DNA of 64,000 bases from Clostridium saccharoperbutylacetonicum N1-4(HMT) (lineage in GTDB: Bacteria; Bacillota; Clostridia; Clostridiales; Clostridiaceae), in contig NC_020291.1 in NCBI RefSeq assembly GCF_000340885.1, positions 6,161,001-6,225,000 of the forward strand. Direction: 5' to 3'. The translations under genes were made by a program, and so were the position numbers. The notes under the pieces are model-generated. The model saw only the letters and a program-made list of their open reading frames with translations. It was not told where the DNA came from and did not search any database. Each line of letters begins with the position of its first letter. Position 1 is the first letter of the stretch. Shown piece by piece: positions 21,501 through 29,701 of the stretch.

Positions 21501-21686
21501 ATTCTAACACTCCTTTTTTCTCCTGCCCAGTGTTTCTAGTTACCTGGCTATTAACTGAAGAGATTATTTATCAGCTCTTATACCAAATTATGGGTATAAA
21601 AGTAATTTCAACCAGTTTACAATACTCCACCTTAAACTTATCTTTATCGTATATTTTGCAAATTTATTGCAAAACCTACAAAAATA

Positions 21687-21715
21687 ATTATAACATAAGA
21701 ATACTCGTTAATGTT
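21687..21715 (-). promoter_or_regulatory. Extended -10 promoter of ftsEX-ctpA
   Basis: TGTTATAAT on the minus strand is an exact extended -10 (TATAAT at 21687-21692). The -35 region is weak (AACATT at 17 bp). The start point would be near 21680, about 180 nt before ftsE. Confidence 0.45.
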
Positions 21716-21753
21716 ATACAAATTTATTAAATATAACGGTATTTATTGACAAA

Positions 21754-22608
21754 TTAGTATTGTCTTATATCATTAAATCCTTCTCCCAATACCTCATGTA
21801 CTTCTCCAACTGTTATAAAGGCTTCTGGATCAGTTTCTTTAATAAACTTTTTCAATTTTATAAATTCATTTCGACTAATAACTGCATAAAGGACATTAAT
21901 ATCTTTTCCAGTATATGCTCCTACTCCACTTAAAAATGTGCATCCACGTTCTAAGGTATCAATAATATATTTGCTTATTTCATAACTATTTTTACTAATA
22001 ATAAATACACTTTTACAAACATTAAATCCTTCAATTAACCTGTCTACAATTATTCCAAGTAATATTATACTTAGCATAGAATATAAAGCCACATTAACTC
22101 CAAATACAAATATACTTGCAAGAGTTATTAAAAAATCAACAGCTAACAAAGATTTTCCAATATCTAAATGAAAAAACACATTTAATATTTTAGCTAAAAT
22201 ATCAGTTCCTCCAGTTGATGCATTTTCGTTAAATACAAGCGCCATTCCAACGGCTGAAATTAATGCACCAAAAATAGTGGCTATCATTAAATCATTAGTA
22301 ATTGCAAATGGATTCAAAAACTTTTCAATTCCCCATATTATTAACGACAATCCCAAACTGGCATAAATTGTTTTTATTCCAAATTTTCCATCTATAAACA
22401 TAAATGCAACTACAAACAAGACAACATTAAGAACTAAAGTAACTACTCCTATTGATAGGTTAGGAAAAACTGCATTTAAAATGATTGCTATTCCTGTAAC
22501 TCCACCAGCAGCGATATTATTAGGAGCATAAAAGTACTCTATTGCAAATGCAACCAATATTATCCCTAGTGTTATTATACTGTATTCTTTTAATACTGAA
22601 TTTTTCAT
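21754..22608 (-). CDS. YitT family membrane protein (DUF161/DUF2179)
   Basis: A 284-residue integral membrane protein of the YitT/YpjC family. The N-terminal 200 residues hold five or six hydrophobic helices including IAAGGVTGIAIIL and NENASTGGTDILAKIL, two family motifs that look like an internal repeat. The C-terminal 80 residues form the soluble DUF2179 domain (YIIDTLERGCTFLSGVGAYT, then VGEVHEVLGEGF). Substrate and function are not established. The ATG follows GGAGAGGG. It lies after the transketolase terminator and ahead of ftsE, and appears to be transcribed on its own. Confidence 0.88.
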   Translation of the reverse strand: MKNSVLKEYSIITLGIILVAFAIEYFYAPNNIAAGGVTGIAIILNAVFPNLSIGVVTLVLNVVLFVVAFMFIDGKFGIKTIYASLGLSLIIWGIEKFLNPFAITNDLMIATIFGALISAVGMALVFNENASTGGTDILAKILNVFFHLDIGKSLLAVDFLITLASIFVFGVNVALYSMLSIILLGIIVDRLIEGFNVCKSVFIISKNSYEISKYIIDTLERGCTFLSGVGAYTGKDINVLYAVISRNEFIKLKKFIKETDPEAFITVGEVHEVLGEGFNDIRQY

Positions 22609-22680
22609 CTTACCCTCTCCTTAATTTACTTAATATTTATTAAAACTTTATTTTAAGTTTCCACTAATTAAAACAAAAAA

Positions 22681-22720
22681 TACAGGATACGAAGCTATTT
22701 CATAGGCTTTATATCCTGCA
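22681..22720 (-). terminator. Terminator of the transketolase operon
   Basis: CAGGATA-AAGC arms pair with GCTT-TATCCTG in an interrupted hairpin, followed on the minus strand by TATTTTTTGTTTTAATT. Confidence 0.7.
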
Positions 22721-22781
22721 TTTTGTTATACTATATTTTATTATCGTTAATCTTAAAGTATTTACTCACTTTAAAATCAAA

Positions 22782-23726
22782 TTATTTCTTTAATGAAACA
22801 GCTTTCTTACTATGCTCTACTATTGCTTCTGTTGTTAAACCATAAACTTTTAAAAGTTCATTTGGCTTACCACTTTCACCAAAAGTATCTTTTATTCCAA
22901 CTTTTAATACTGGAATTGGACATTCTTCTGTCACAACCTCAGCAACAGCTGAACCTAAACCACCGATTACACTATGCTCTTCAACAGTAACCATTGCCTT
23001 AGTTTCCTTAGCCGCTTTAATTAATAGTTCTATATCGATCGGTTTTATTGTATGTATATTTATTACTCTAGCATTAATTCCTTCTTTTGACAAGATATCT
23101 TTTGCCTCTAAGGCTAATTCCACCATCATTCCAGTTGCTACTATAGTAACATCATTACCATCGGCTAAAGTTATTCCTTTTCCAATTTCGAATTTATAGC
23201 TTTGTGCATCATTTATAATACTTACTGCTAATCTTCCTAATCTTACATAGCACGGACCATTATATTCTGCTACTGCTAATATTGCTGCTTCTGTTTCTAC
23301 TGCATCAGCTGGGTTTATTATTGTCATATTTGGAATACTTCTCATTAATGATATATCTTCAACTGATTGATGAGTAGCTCCATCTTCACCAACTGTCAAA
23401 CCAGCATGAGTTGCACAAATTTTCACATTTAATTTAGGATAGCATATTGAGTTTCTAATTTGTTCAAATGCCCTTCCAGCTGCAAACATTGCAAAAGTAC
23501 TTGCAAATGGAATTTTTCCGCAAGTTGAAAGACCTGCAGCAATTCCCATCATATTAGACTCTGCAATCCCAACATTTATAAATCTTTCTGGTGAAACAGC
23601 CTTAAAATCTGCAGTTTTAGTGGATTTTGATAAATCTGCATCAAGTACCACAACATTTTTATTTAAAGTTGAAAGCTTTACTAATGCTTTCCCGTAAGCT
23701 TCTCTAGTTGCTATTTTATTTCCCAT
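22782..23726 (-). CDS. Transketolase, C-terminal subunit
   Basis: Second half of a split transketolase (314 residues): the pyrimidine-binding domain (about 1-175, with VVLDADLSKSTKT, GIAESNMMGIAAGLS and HAGLTVGEDGATHQ, including the catalytic Glu of NVGIAESN) and the C-terminal domain (about 190-310, VEEHSVIGGLGSAVAE). Split transketolases of archaea and many clostridia act as a heterodimer in the non-oxidative pentose phosphate pathway. Its ATG overlaps the stop codon of the N-terminal subunit (TAATG), so the two are made in equal amounts. Confidence 0.93.
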   Translation of the reverse strand: MGNKIATREAYGKALVKLSTLNKNVVVLDADLSKSTKTADFKAVSPERFINVGIAESNMMGIAAGLSTCGKIPFASTFAMFAAGRAFEQIRNSICYPKLNVKICATHAGLTVGEDGATHQSVEDISLMRSIPNMTIINPADAVETEAAILAVAEYNGPCYVRLGRLAVSIINDAQSYKFEIGKGITLADGNDVTIVATGMMVELALEAKDILSKEGINARVINIHTIKPIDIELLIKAAKETKAMVTVEEHSVIGGLGSAVAEVVTEECPIPVLKVGIKDTFGESGKPNELLKVYGLTTEAIVEHSKKAVSLKK

Positions 23727-24547
23727 TAGTTTGCTCCTCCAATCTCTTGTAATGCCTGCTCACATTGCTCTTTGCTTGGAGCCGCTCCATGCCAACTTGC
23801 TTGATTTTCCATAAACGAAACACCTTTTCCTTTTATTGTGTTACATATAATCGCTGTTGGTTTTCCCTTAACTTCCTTTGCTTTTGAAATTGCATTAATG
23901 ATTTCATCATAATCATGACCATTAATAGTTAAAACATTCCAACCAAAGGCTTCAAATTTTTTATCTATTGGTCCTGGATTCATAACATCTTCTATATTTC
24001 CATCTATTTGTAATCCGTTATTATCTATAAATGCAGTTAAGTTATCTAATTTATAGTGAGCAGCTGACATTGATGCTTCCCAAACCTGACCTTCTTCAAG
24101 TTCTCCATCACCTAAAATTGCATATACTCTATAATCCTTTTTATCAAGTTTTCCTGCTAGTGCCATTCCTACTGCTGCAGAAATCCCTTGACCTAAAGAA
24201 CCTGTTGACATGTCAATTCCTGGTAAATCATTCATATTAGGATGTCCTTGTAATCTTGAACCAGTTTTTCTTAATGTAGCTAATTCTTCTACTGGAAAAT
24301 ATCCTTTTCTTGCCAATACACTATATAATGCAGGTGCAGCATGGCCTTTTGATAAAACAAATCTATCTCTATCAGGATCATTAATTTTGTTCACATCTAT
24401 ATTCATTTCCTTAAAGAATAATACAGTCATAATATCTGCTATTGATAAAGATCCTCCTGGATGGCCCGATGCCGACTCAGTAAGCATATAAACTATATCT
24501 TTTCTAATTAACTTTGATACTTCTTCAAGTTTGTAATCTTTATTCAT
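23726..24547 (-). CDS. Transketolase, N-terminal subunit
   Basis: Thiamine-diphosphate-binding half of the split transketolase, 273 residues. It carries [28 protein letters not shown], the ThDP/Mg motif [19 protein letters not shown] closing with NNG, and [15 protein letters not shown]. The ATG follows AGGGGG. It comes first, with the C-terminal subunit coupled by a one-base overlap, and the pair ends at its own terminator. A DXS-type enzyme is unlikely because the split arrangement and motifs fit transketolase. Confidence 0.93.
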   Translation of the reverse strand: MNKDYKLEEVSKLIRKDIVYMLTESASGHPGGSLSIADIMTVLFFKEMNIDVNKINDPDRDRFVLSKGHAAPALYSVLARKGYFPVEELATLRKTGSRLQGHPNMNDLPGIDMSTGSLGQGISAAVGMALAGKLDKKDYRVYAILGDGELEEGQVWEASMSAAHYKLDNLTAFIDNNGLQIDGNIEDVMNPGPIDKKFEAFGWNVLTINGHDYDEIINAISKAKEVKGKPTAIICNTIKGKGVSFMENQASWHGAAPSKEQCEQALQEIGGAN

Positions 24548-24711
24548 TAAACAACCCCCTGTTATTAATTCCTTAACCTATTTTATATTATATATTTTTT
24601 TAACAAATTTATTCTAGCATATAAGCTATATTTTGTATATACTATTTATATATGTAGTATACTTTTTTCTATAAATATACCATATAATATATCATATTAT
24701 TAAACCAAAAA

Positions 24712-24745
24712 GAGTAGTATAAATATAATAACATTTATACTACTC
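24712..24745 (-). terminator. Terminator of mazEF
   Basis: Perfect 13-bp arms (GAGTAGTATAAAT and ATTTATACTACTC), 8-base loop, followed on the minus strand by TTTTT. Confidence 0.85.
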
Positions 24746-24768
24746 CAAAATTTTTAACACATTTTATA

Positions 24769-25122
24769 TTAATTTAAATTTAAACTAACAGCTAATGCCC
24801 TATCAACCTTCTTCATGTCTGCTTCAGTCATATGTCCAATTTTTTCTTTTAGCCTTCTTTTATCCAGTGTCCTTATTTGTTCTAATAGAACAACTGAGTC
24901 TCTATTTAATCCATATTCCTCTGATGAAATTTCAACATGAATAGGAAGTTTAGCTTTATTAATCTGAGATGTTATTGCTGCAACAATAACTGTAGGACTA
25001 TATCTATTTCCAATATCATTTTGTATAATAATTACAGGTCTTATTCCACCCTGCTCAGATCCTATAACTGGACTTAAATCAGCATAGAAAATTTCCCCTC
25101 TTTTTACCACAATGTTTGCCAT
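24769..25122 (-). CDS. mazF: MazF-type endoribonuclease toxin (EndoA/NdoA family)
   Basis: Chromosomal MazF-like mRNA interferase, 117 residues from the ATG at 25122. Family motifs are [20 protein letters not shown] (active-site Arg and the GSEQGG loop), [18 protein letters not shown], and [10 protein letters not shown] with the conserved Thr. In Bacillus EndoA cuts RNA at U^ACAU and is neutralised by EndoAI. The 51 extra upstream bases of open frame give no family-like sequence. It starts 10 bases after the antitoxin stop; this couples translation. The pair is core chromosomal and widely conserved, so a stress or growth role is more likely than plasmid-style addiction. Confidence 0.93.
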   Translation of the reverse strand: MANIVVKRGEIFYADLSPVIGSEQGGIRPVIIIQNDIGNRYSPTVIVAAITSQINKAKLPIHVEISSEEYGLNRDSVVLLEQIRTLDKRRLKEKIGHMTEADMKKVDRALAVSLNLN

Positions 25123-25132
25123 TTTTAAATAA

Positions 25133-25390
25133 TCACACTCCGCAAATCCATGCCTCATACTCATTAACATCATCTAACAAATATTCAATTCCCAATTTAG
25201 AATATTCTAAGTTTATTTCAGCCATATCTTTATACCCATTTCTCATTAATACTTCAAATTCAGCTGAAAAACCTTCGTTAATATATTGTATTAACGATTT
25301 CTCCATAATTCCACTACTTTTTTTATTTTTTGGAGTTTCTATACCTTTTATTTTAACGTTTTTCACATTATTCAGATTTTTTATTGACAT
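25133..25390 (-). CDS. mazE: MazF antitoxin (EndoAI-like) with shortened DNA-binding part
   Basis: An 85-residue protein directly ahead of mazF, behind GGAGGCGG and a strong promoter. Its C-terminal half [20 protein letters not shown] matches the toxin-neutralising segment of EndoAI (LMRRGYMEMAKINLNISSEA), so toxin binding is probably kept. The N-terminal ribbon-helix-helix is not convincing: a possible strand NVKIKGIE is followed by basic PKNKKSSG and one helix ([13 protein letters not shown]), leaving too little room for the first helix of a normal fold. The protein may neutralise MazF without autoregulating, or may bind DNA in a changed way. The assignment rests on the tail and position. 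Confidence 0.8.
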   Translation of the reverse strand: MSIKNLNNVKNVKIKGIETPKNKKSSGIMEKSLIQYINEGFSAEFEVLMRNGYKDMAEINLEYSKLGIEYLLDDVNEYEAWICGV

Positions 25391-25431
25391 ATTTCCGCCT
25401 CCATCGTAGTAAAATATTCTTATTAACTATG

Positions 25432-25461
25432 ATTATATTGCAAATTATGTCAATTTGTCAA
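25432..25461 (-). promoter_or_regulatory. Promoter of mazEF
   Basis: Consensus TTGACA (25456-25461) and TATAAT (25432-25437) on the minus strand with an 18-bp spacer, about 35 bp ahead of the antitoxin start. Confidence 0.8.
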
Positions 25462-25592
25462 AGGATTTGTATTACTTATTTCTCAATTTTTACATATTCC
25501 CTTATCTCTGATAATTTTCGCTTTAATATTTATGTACTTTTATTTTATAGCTTTAATGTTAATGCTGGCTTGATTTCAATTTAATATACTTT

Positions 25593-26222
25593 CTAAAATA
25601 AATCATTACTTAAAGTTTTCTCAATCTTAAAATCCTTATAAGTTATTATTACTCTTTCTTTATTATTATCATCCAAAATCTTTAATAAAACTGGAACCTT
25701 TTTATTTTTATCTATATAAAGTTCAGCTTTATCTAAGTGTTTATTCATATTCTTATAGTCTATATTTACTTTCAAATAAAGTCCTGATCCCCATTCTTCC
25801 TTAACTTCTTCTGCATCACCTTCCTGATAATTAGATAAAATGTTTTGTAAAAATGCTAATGGATAAATTTTATCTATATCTTTATCAAGAGTATAATCTT
25901 CGTCACCATCTTTTTCCACCTTTATTTCTCCGCCTTTATATACTTTAACCCGTTTATAGCCATCTAAAAATTCTATTCTTAACCCTTTATCAAAGCTATA
26001 ATACTGAGTTGTGTTTTCCTCAAATTGTGATTTTGAATTTTTAAATAAATAATGGACTTTACTGCTATAGTATTTTTCATGCTTTAATTGATTTATTATA
26101 TCTTCATTTGACGGAATAATTAAATTCCTGCCTATAATGACTAACACAATCACTAATATTGGAATTAATACCAATATTCCAATTATCATCTTTTTATCAA
26201 ATAAGTTACTTCTCAAGTTCAT
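25593..26222 (-). CDS. GerS/LolA-fold membrane-anchored protein
   Basis: A 209-residue protein with one N-terminal membrane helix (about 11-32) and an extracytoplasmic beta-rich domain. The segment pattern (QYYSFDKGLRIEFLDG, LYLKVNIDYKN, AELYIDKNKKVPVLLKILD) resembles GerS-related proteins, which have a LolA/LolB-like fold. In C. difficile GerS is a lipoprotein needed for spore germination. Here there is no lipobox cysteine, so the anchor is a helix. It lies next to nnr, acpS and mazEF, a neighbourhood that often also contains alr; no alr is present here. Recognition is from family resemblance and context, moderate confidence. Confidence 0.6.
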   Translation of the reverse strand: MNLRSNLFDKKMIIGILVLIPILVIVLVIIGRNLIIPSNEDIINQLKHEKYYSSKVHYLFKNSKSQFEENTTQYYSFDKGLRIEFLDGYKRVKVYKGGEIKVEKDGDEDYTLDKDIDKIYPLAFLQNILSNYQEGDAEEVKEEWGSGLYLKVNIDYKNMNKHLDKAELYIDKNKKVPVLLKILDDNNKERVIITYKDFKIEKTLSNDLF

Positions 26223-26284
26223 AATTCCTCCAAATATTTATTACTATGTTAATAGTATTTATGAACTATTTGGAAGATTTATTC

Positions 26285-27790
26285 TCAATTAACCAATATA
26301 TTATTAATTTCTATTGGTAATTCATTTATAATATCTCTCGCATTTATTATGTAAACCTGCTCGCCTAATCTATCAGCTATTTTACCATGTATATATGCAC
26401 CAAAAAGTGCTGCATTCTCTATATTAACACCTTGAGAAATAAATGCATTTATTATTCCTGTTAATGCATCTCCCATTCCACCAGATGCCATCTTACTATT
26501 TCCAGTTGAATTTATATAAATTTCTTTACCATTTGAAATCACAGTATTGTAACCCTTTAGCAATACTACTATTCCATATTTATTAGCAACTTCCTTAGCA
26601 ATTTCACTTCGGTTATCCTCAACCTCCTCAACAGTTATTTCTAAAAATCTTGCTAATTCTCCTGGATGAGGGGTTATAATTGCTCTATTCTTTAGATTTT
26701 TAAGCAGTTTCTTGTTTTTTCCTAATAAAGTTATCCCGTCTGCATCAATAACAATTGGGCAGTTGCTATTATCAATCACCTGCTTTAATATTTCTTCTTG
26801 TCTTTCTCCAATTCCAAATCCAGGCCCTAGTGCAATAGAATTTGCACTTTTTATAAGTTCTATTATATTGCTATCAAAATTTGATGTCATAGCCTCTACT
26901 AGTCTGTTTGCTAATATTCCTTGAATATCTTTATCACATATTAATGTTGTTAATCCAGCCCCTGCTCTAACTGTACATTCTGTAGTAATAAATGCTGCAC
27001 CTGTAAAACCTGATCTTCCCGCGAAAACCAAAGCTCTACCATAATCACCCTTATGTCCAAATACTTCTCGCTTTGGAAGTAAAAATTTATATTCTTTTTC
27101 TTCTAGAATATACGTATTTTCAGTATTTATTTTTTTCACCTGTTCTGGTATTCCAATTTTTAATATCTTTATTTTTCCCACATAATTAATTGCTTTATAT
27201 TTTAGGAAACCTCTTTTAATAACTTCAAATGTATAGGTTACATGAGCCCTAATGGAAGCTCCCCTTTCAATTCCGAAATTAGAATCCAACCCTGATGGAA
27301 CATCTATTGCTGCAATAAATTTTCCATACATATTTACCTTTTCTATTACCTTCTTAAACATGCCTGTTAGTTCATTGTTGAGTCCAACCCCAAAAATCCC
27401 ATCAACTACTACATCATAATTATTCAAGTCATCAATAAAATTTTCATCTATATCTTCTTCTGACTGAATAAACAATAGCTCCTTCTTATCAATTAACTTC
27501 TCTATAATATTAAAATTAGTCCTAAAATCATTGCTGTAATTTTGATTTCCACTTATTATGCAGACTTTTACTTTCTTTCCTTCTAATATTAGATGTCTAG
27601 ATAATGCTAATGCATCACCACCATTATTTCCTTTTCCACATAATATTAAAAAAGATTCTCCTTTATCTCTCAATACCCTTAATAATTGTATTGCTGCATT
27701 TTCCATCAAGACAATACTCGGAATGCCAATTTCATTAATACTCTTGCTATCCATTTCTCTACACTTCTCTGCAGAAAAAATTTCAATCAT
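26285..27790 (-). CDS. nnr: Bifunctional NAD(P)HX epimerase / ADP-dependent NAD(P)HX dehydratase
   Basis: Repairs hydrated NADH and NADPH. The 501-residue fusion has the YjeF-N epimerase domain (1-215: GKGNNGGDALALSRHL, VVDGIFGVGLNNEL, AIDVPSGLDS) and the carbohydrate-kinase-like dehydratase domain (about 230-495: GHKGDYGRALVFAGRSGFTGA, LGPGFGIGE, ITPHPGELARFL, and SGGMGDALTGII with the catalytic Asp). It overlaps the acpS stop by one base (TAATG), and its ribosome site lies within the end of acpS, so the two are coupled. Confidence 0.95.
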   Translation of the reverse strand: MIEIFSAEKCREMDSKSINEIGIPSIVLMENAAIQLLRVLRDKGESFLILCGKGNNGGDALALSRHLILEGKKVKVCIISGNQNYSNDFRTNFNIIEKLIDKKELLFIQSEEDIDENFIDDLNNYDVVVDGIFGVGLNNELTGMFKKVIEKVNMYGKFIAAIDVPSGLDSNFGIERGASIRAHVTYTFEVIKRGFLKYKAINYVGKIKILKIGIPEQVKKINTENTYILEEKEYKFLLPKREVFGHKGDYGRALVFAGRSGFTGAAFITTECTVRAGAGLTTLICDKDIQGILANRLVEAMTSNFDSNIIELIKSANSIALGPGFGIGERQEEILKQVIDNSNCPIVIDADGITLLGKNKKLLKNLKNRAIITPHPGELARFLEITVEEVEDNRSEIAKEVANKYGIVVLLKGYNTVISNGKEIYINSTGNSKMASGGMGDALTGIINAFISQGVNIENAALFGAYIHGKIADRLGEQVYIINARDIINELPIEINNILVN

Positions 27791-28161
27791 TATATTACCT
27801 CCATAACTGCATATGCTATTGCATTTTCTTTACTATGCGAAATGCTAACATGGATATTTACTTTTTTTATATCCACTATTTTATTAATGTTATCATTTAA
27901 ATATACAATAGGTTTTCCAAGTTCATCTCTCAACACTTCAATATCTTTTAACCCAAATCCTCTAAATCCAGTTCCTAAAGCTTTACTTATTGCTTCTTTA
28001 GCCGCAAAATTTCCTGCTATTACATTTCCCTTAAATCCATGTAAACTAAAATACTCGATTTCCTTTGTAGTAAATGATCTTTCAATAAAGCTTCTAGTTC
28101 TACTTATTACTTTTTCAATTCTGCCAATCTCAATTATATCTGTGCCAATACCTATAATCAT
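27790..28161 (-). CDS. acpS: Holo-[acyl-carrier-protein] synthase
   Basis: AcpS transfers 4'-phosphopantetheine from CoA to acyl carrier protein, activating fatty acid synthesis. It is 123 residues, usual for the family. Signatures are GIGTDIIEIGRI with the Mg-binding Asp, and AGNFAAKEAISKALGTGF with the conserved Glu. It is the first gene of an acpS-nnr unit, a common pairing in Firmicutes. Confidence 0.95.
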   Translation of the reverse strand: MIIGIGTDIIEIGRIEKVISRTRSFIERSFTTKEIEYFSLHGFKGNVIAGNFAAKEAISKALGTGFRGFGLKDIEVLRDELGKPIVYLNDNINKIVDIKKVNIHVSISHSKENAIAYAVMEVI

Positions 28162-28236
28162 GTTTATCGCCTTTCCTTAGTAATCTCTTTTCACAATCTT
28201 AGCGCAAATATAAAATTATTTCTATAATAATTTTTA

Positions 28237-28566
28237 TTAATTTATAATTTTTTCATTTGTTCCTACATCAAACTCGCAAACGTGTTCATCAACATAATTA
28301 CCTATCACATCAATCAAATGTATTGGTGAAACTTGATTATTGTATAATTTCATTAGTAATTGTTTCACCTTGTGTCTATGAATTGATATAGTTTCGACTT
28401 TTTCTCTTTCCAAATTCACATTCTTTAATCCCACATAATCTTTTCTTTCAATCTCTATCCCATATGCCGTTACACCCATAAAATTTGATTTTATGAGTCT
28501 ATATGCATATCGAAATTCAAGATCCGCTTCACTATTAACCGATGCATACTCCTCAACTAAATTCAT
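28237..28566 (-). CDS. DUF6514-like conserved clostridial protein
   Basis: A 109-residue soluble protein without signal peptide or membrane helix. It resembles what I recall as DUF6514: YAYRLIKSNFMGVTAYGIEI, ISIHRHKVKQLLMKLYNNQV and SPIHLIDVIGNYVDEHV. Function unknown; the HRHK and LIDVIGNYVD segments suggest a small all-in-one domain. The ATG at 28566 follows AAGGAG at 9 bp; a TTG three codons upstream would be too close to that site. A TTGACA with a weak -10 lies 50-75 bp upstream, and two Spo0A-box-like sequences lie about 185 and 240 bp upstream. Confidence 0.65.
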   Translation of the reverse strand: MNLVEEYASVNSEADLEFRYAYRLIKSNFMGVTAYGIEIERKDYVGLKNVNLEREKVETISIHRHKVKQLLMKLYNNQVSPIHLIDVIGNYVDEHVCEFDVGTNEKIIN

Positions 28567-28846
28567 ACCCTTCAACTCCTTTAATTAATAATTCTCATTT
28601 ACAAAATAATCTTATCACAAAACATAACAATAAATTGTCAAAGCATGTCCACGTTTTCAATTTTATTTATCTTTTTATTGACAATAAAATTTCTTCCTTT
28701 CACTTTTATTACACGTACATTCTTCAGTTTGGTGTTTTTTACCTCTCATTGTCGAATAAAAGAATAACTTTCCACCCAATATCATCATCCAAATGTAATT
28801 ATTGTCGATTGCCGTAATATATTCAATTCTACTTATATTAATGCAT

Positions 28847-28873
28847 AAAAAAAGAGCTATTAGCTCTTTTTTT
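28847..28873 (-). terminator. Terminator of the candidate small RNA
   Basis: A perfect hairpin: a run of seven A plus GAGCT pairs with AGCTC and seven T around a 3-base loop. It can work in both directions; no plus-strand gene ends here. Confidence 0.8.
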
Positions 28874-28930
28874 ACCTCATAATCTCTCTTTTCATTCCAT
28901 AATTGAAAAATATTTTTAGATACCGTTTAC
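28847..28930 (-). ncRNA. Candidate small RNA of about 84 nt
   Basis: A promoter with extended -10 (28937-28964) is followed after about 84 nt by a perfect hairpin with T-run, and no gene lies between. The transcript contains only very short reading frames, the longest with a stop being seven codons (MKREIMR) without a clear ribosome site. A cre-like sequence overlaps the predicted start. It could alternatively be a terminated leader of the DUF6514-like gene, which begins 280 nt further on. No known RNA family is recognised. Confidence 0.45.
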
Positions 28931-28931
28931 A
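28918..28931 (-). promoter_or_regulatory. Cre-like (CcpA) site at the small-RNA start
   Basis: TGTAAACGGTATCT fits the core TGNAANCGNNNNC of catabolite-responsive elements, with T instead of A as the last base. It covers the predicted +1, a position where CcpA would repress. Confidence 0.4.
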
Positions 28932-28936
28932 TCTTT

Positions 28937-28964
28937 ATTATAACACATTCATTCTTAAATACAA
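28937..28964 (-). promoter_or_regulatory. Promoter of the candidate small RNA
   Basis: TGTTATAAT on the minus strand is an exact extended -10 (TATAAT at 28937-28942), with TTGTAT at 28959-28964, 16 bp upstream. Confidence 0.55.
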
Positions 28965-29174
28965 CCCTTTTTCAATAAATTTCATTAATTAATTATATTA
29001 AGTTTTATGTCCTTTTACTTTATATTTTTCATTTAAATTCATTTCACTTTTATACGAATACCTTTAATTTTATTAAATATTTATAATAACATCATATTAA
29101 ATAATCAATGTTATTATGTTATTTTATCCCAATATAACTTTTTACTATTTTATATGTTATATATTGTATAAAAA

Positions 29175-29210
29175 GAATTGCCTTATATTAAAAAAATATT
29201 TAGGCAACTC
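29175..29210 (-). terminator. Terminator of ssb
   Basis: GAATTGCCT (29175-29183) pairs with AGGCAACTC (29202-29210), one wobble, extended by A-T pairs; the minus strand continues with TTTTTAT. Confidence 0.75.
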
Positions 29211-29272
29211 TTTATTATTGATATTCCATATTATTCTCTTAACATAATGTCTTCAAAATCCCAAGTAATTAG

Positions 29273-29620
29273 TTAACCTTCTAAAATCTCATCTTTTTGT
29301 TTTTTATTTTCAATAAATTTAAAGTCTTCTGCTACAACCTCTATTATATACTTTTTATTCCCATCCTTATCTTCATAGCTACCAGTTCTTAGTCTTCCAC
29401 TCACTGTGATAAGGCTTCCTTTCTTCATATATTTAACAATAACTTCCGCTTTTTTTCCCCATACTCTAATTGGAATAAAATCAGCTTCTCTAGCTCCATC
29501 TGGCAACTTAAAATTTCTTTGTACAGCGATTGTAAATTTAGTATAAATCTTATCACTATTTTCAGTGTGCCTAAGTTCAGGGTCTCTAACTAATCTTCCT
29601 AACAGTATTATTTTATTCAT
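29273..29620 (-). CDS. ssb: Single-stranded DNA-binding protein, short form without acidic tip
   Basis: A 115-codon OB-fold SSB: MNKIILLGRLVRDPELRHTE, then FTIAVQRNF, DFIPIRVWGKKAEVIVKYMKKG and VSGRLRTGSYEDKDG. The ATG at 29620 follows AGGAGG at 7 bp; an upstream frame adds 14 residues outside the family. The C-terminus ends KQKDEILEG instead of the usual DDDIPF-type tip that binds partner proteins. It is monocistronic and far from rpsF-rpsR, where the main ssb normally lies, so it is probably a second SSB (competence or repair type). That the main ssb lies elsewhere is inference. Confidence 0.9.
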   Translation of the reverse strand: MNKIILLGRLVRDPELRHTENSDKIYTKFTIAVQRNFKLPDGAREADFIPIRVWGKKAEVIVKYMKKGSLITVSGRLRTGSYEDKDGNKKYIIEVVAEDFKFIENKKQKDEILEG

Positions 29621-29701
29621 TTCTTTACCTCCTGAATTTTTTTCTTTTAAAGTTATATCCACTTCAATAACTTATATTCATCAGAAGCAAATTAATTTTC
29701 A

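Larger units (their letters stand above)
28567..29272. other. Gene-poor 0.7-kb stretch between ssb and the DUF6514-like gene
   Basis: No convincing annotated-size gene. From right to left it holds the ssb terminator (29175-29210), an ATAATAACAT hairpin (29083-29117), a promoter with a cre-like site and a short terminated transcript (28847-28964), Spo0A-box-like TTGTCGAA at 28749-28756 and TTGTCGAT at 28802-28809, and overlapping short reading frames at about 28639-28790 that may be a decayed small gene. Confidence 0.6.

Noticed and set aside
24769..25390. mazEF as a sign of a mobile or addiction island
   Set aside because: Base composition and flanking genes are core chromosomal, and this pair is conserved in place in many Firmicutes.
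28768..28784. Second T-box-like GGGTGGAAAG
   Set aside because: No match to the rest of the T-box motif and no tRNA-related gene downstream.
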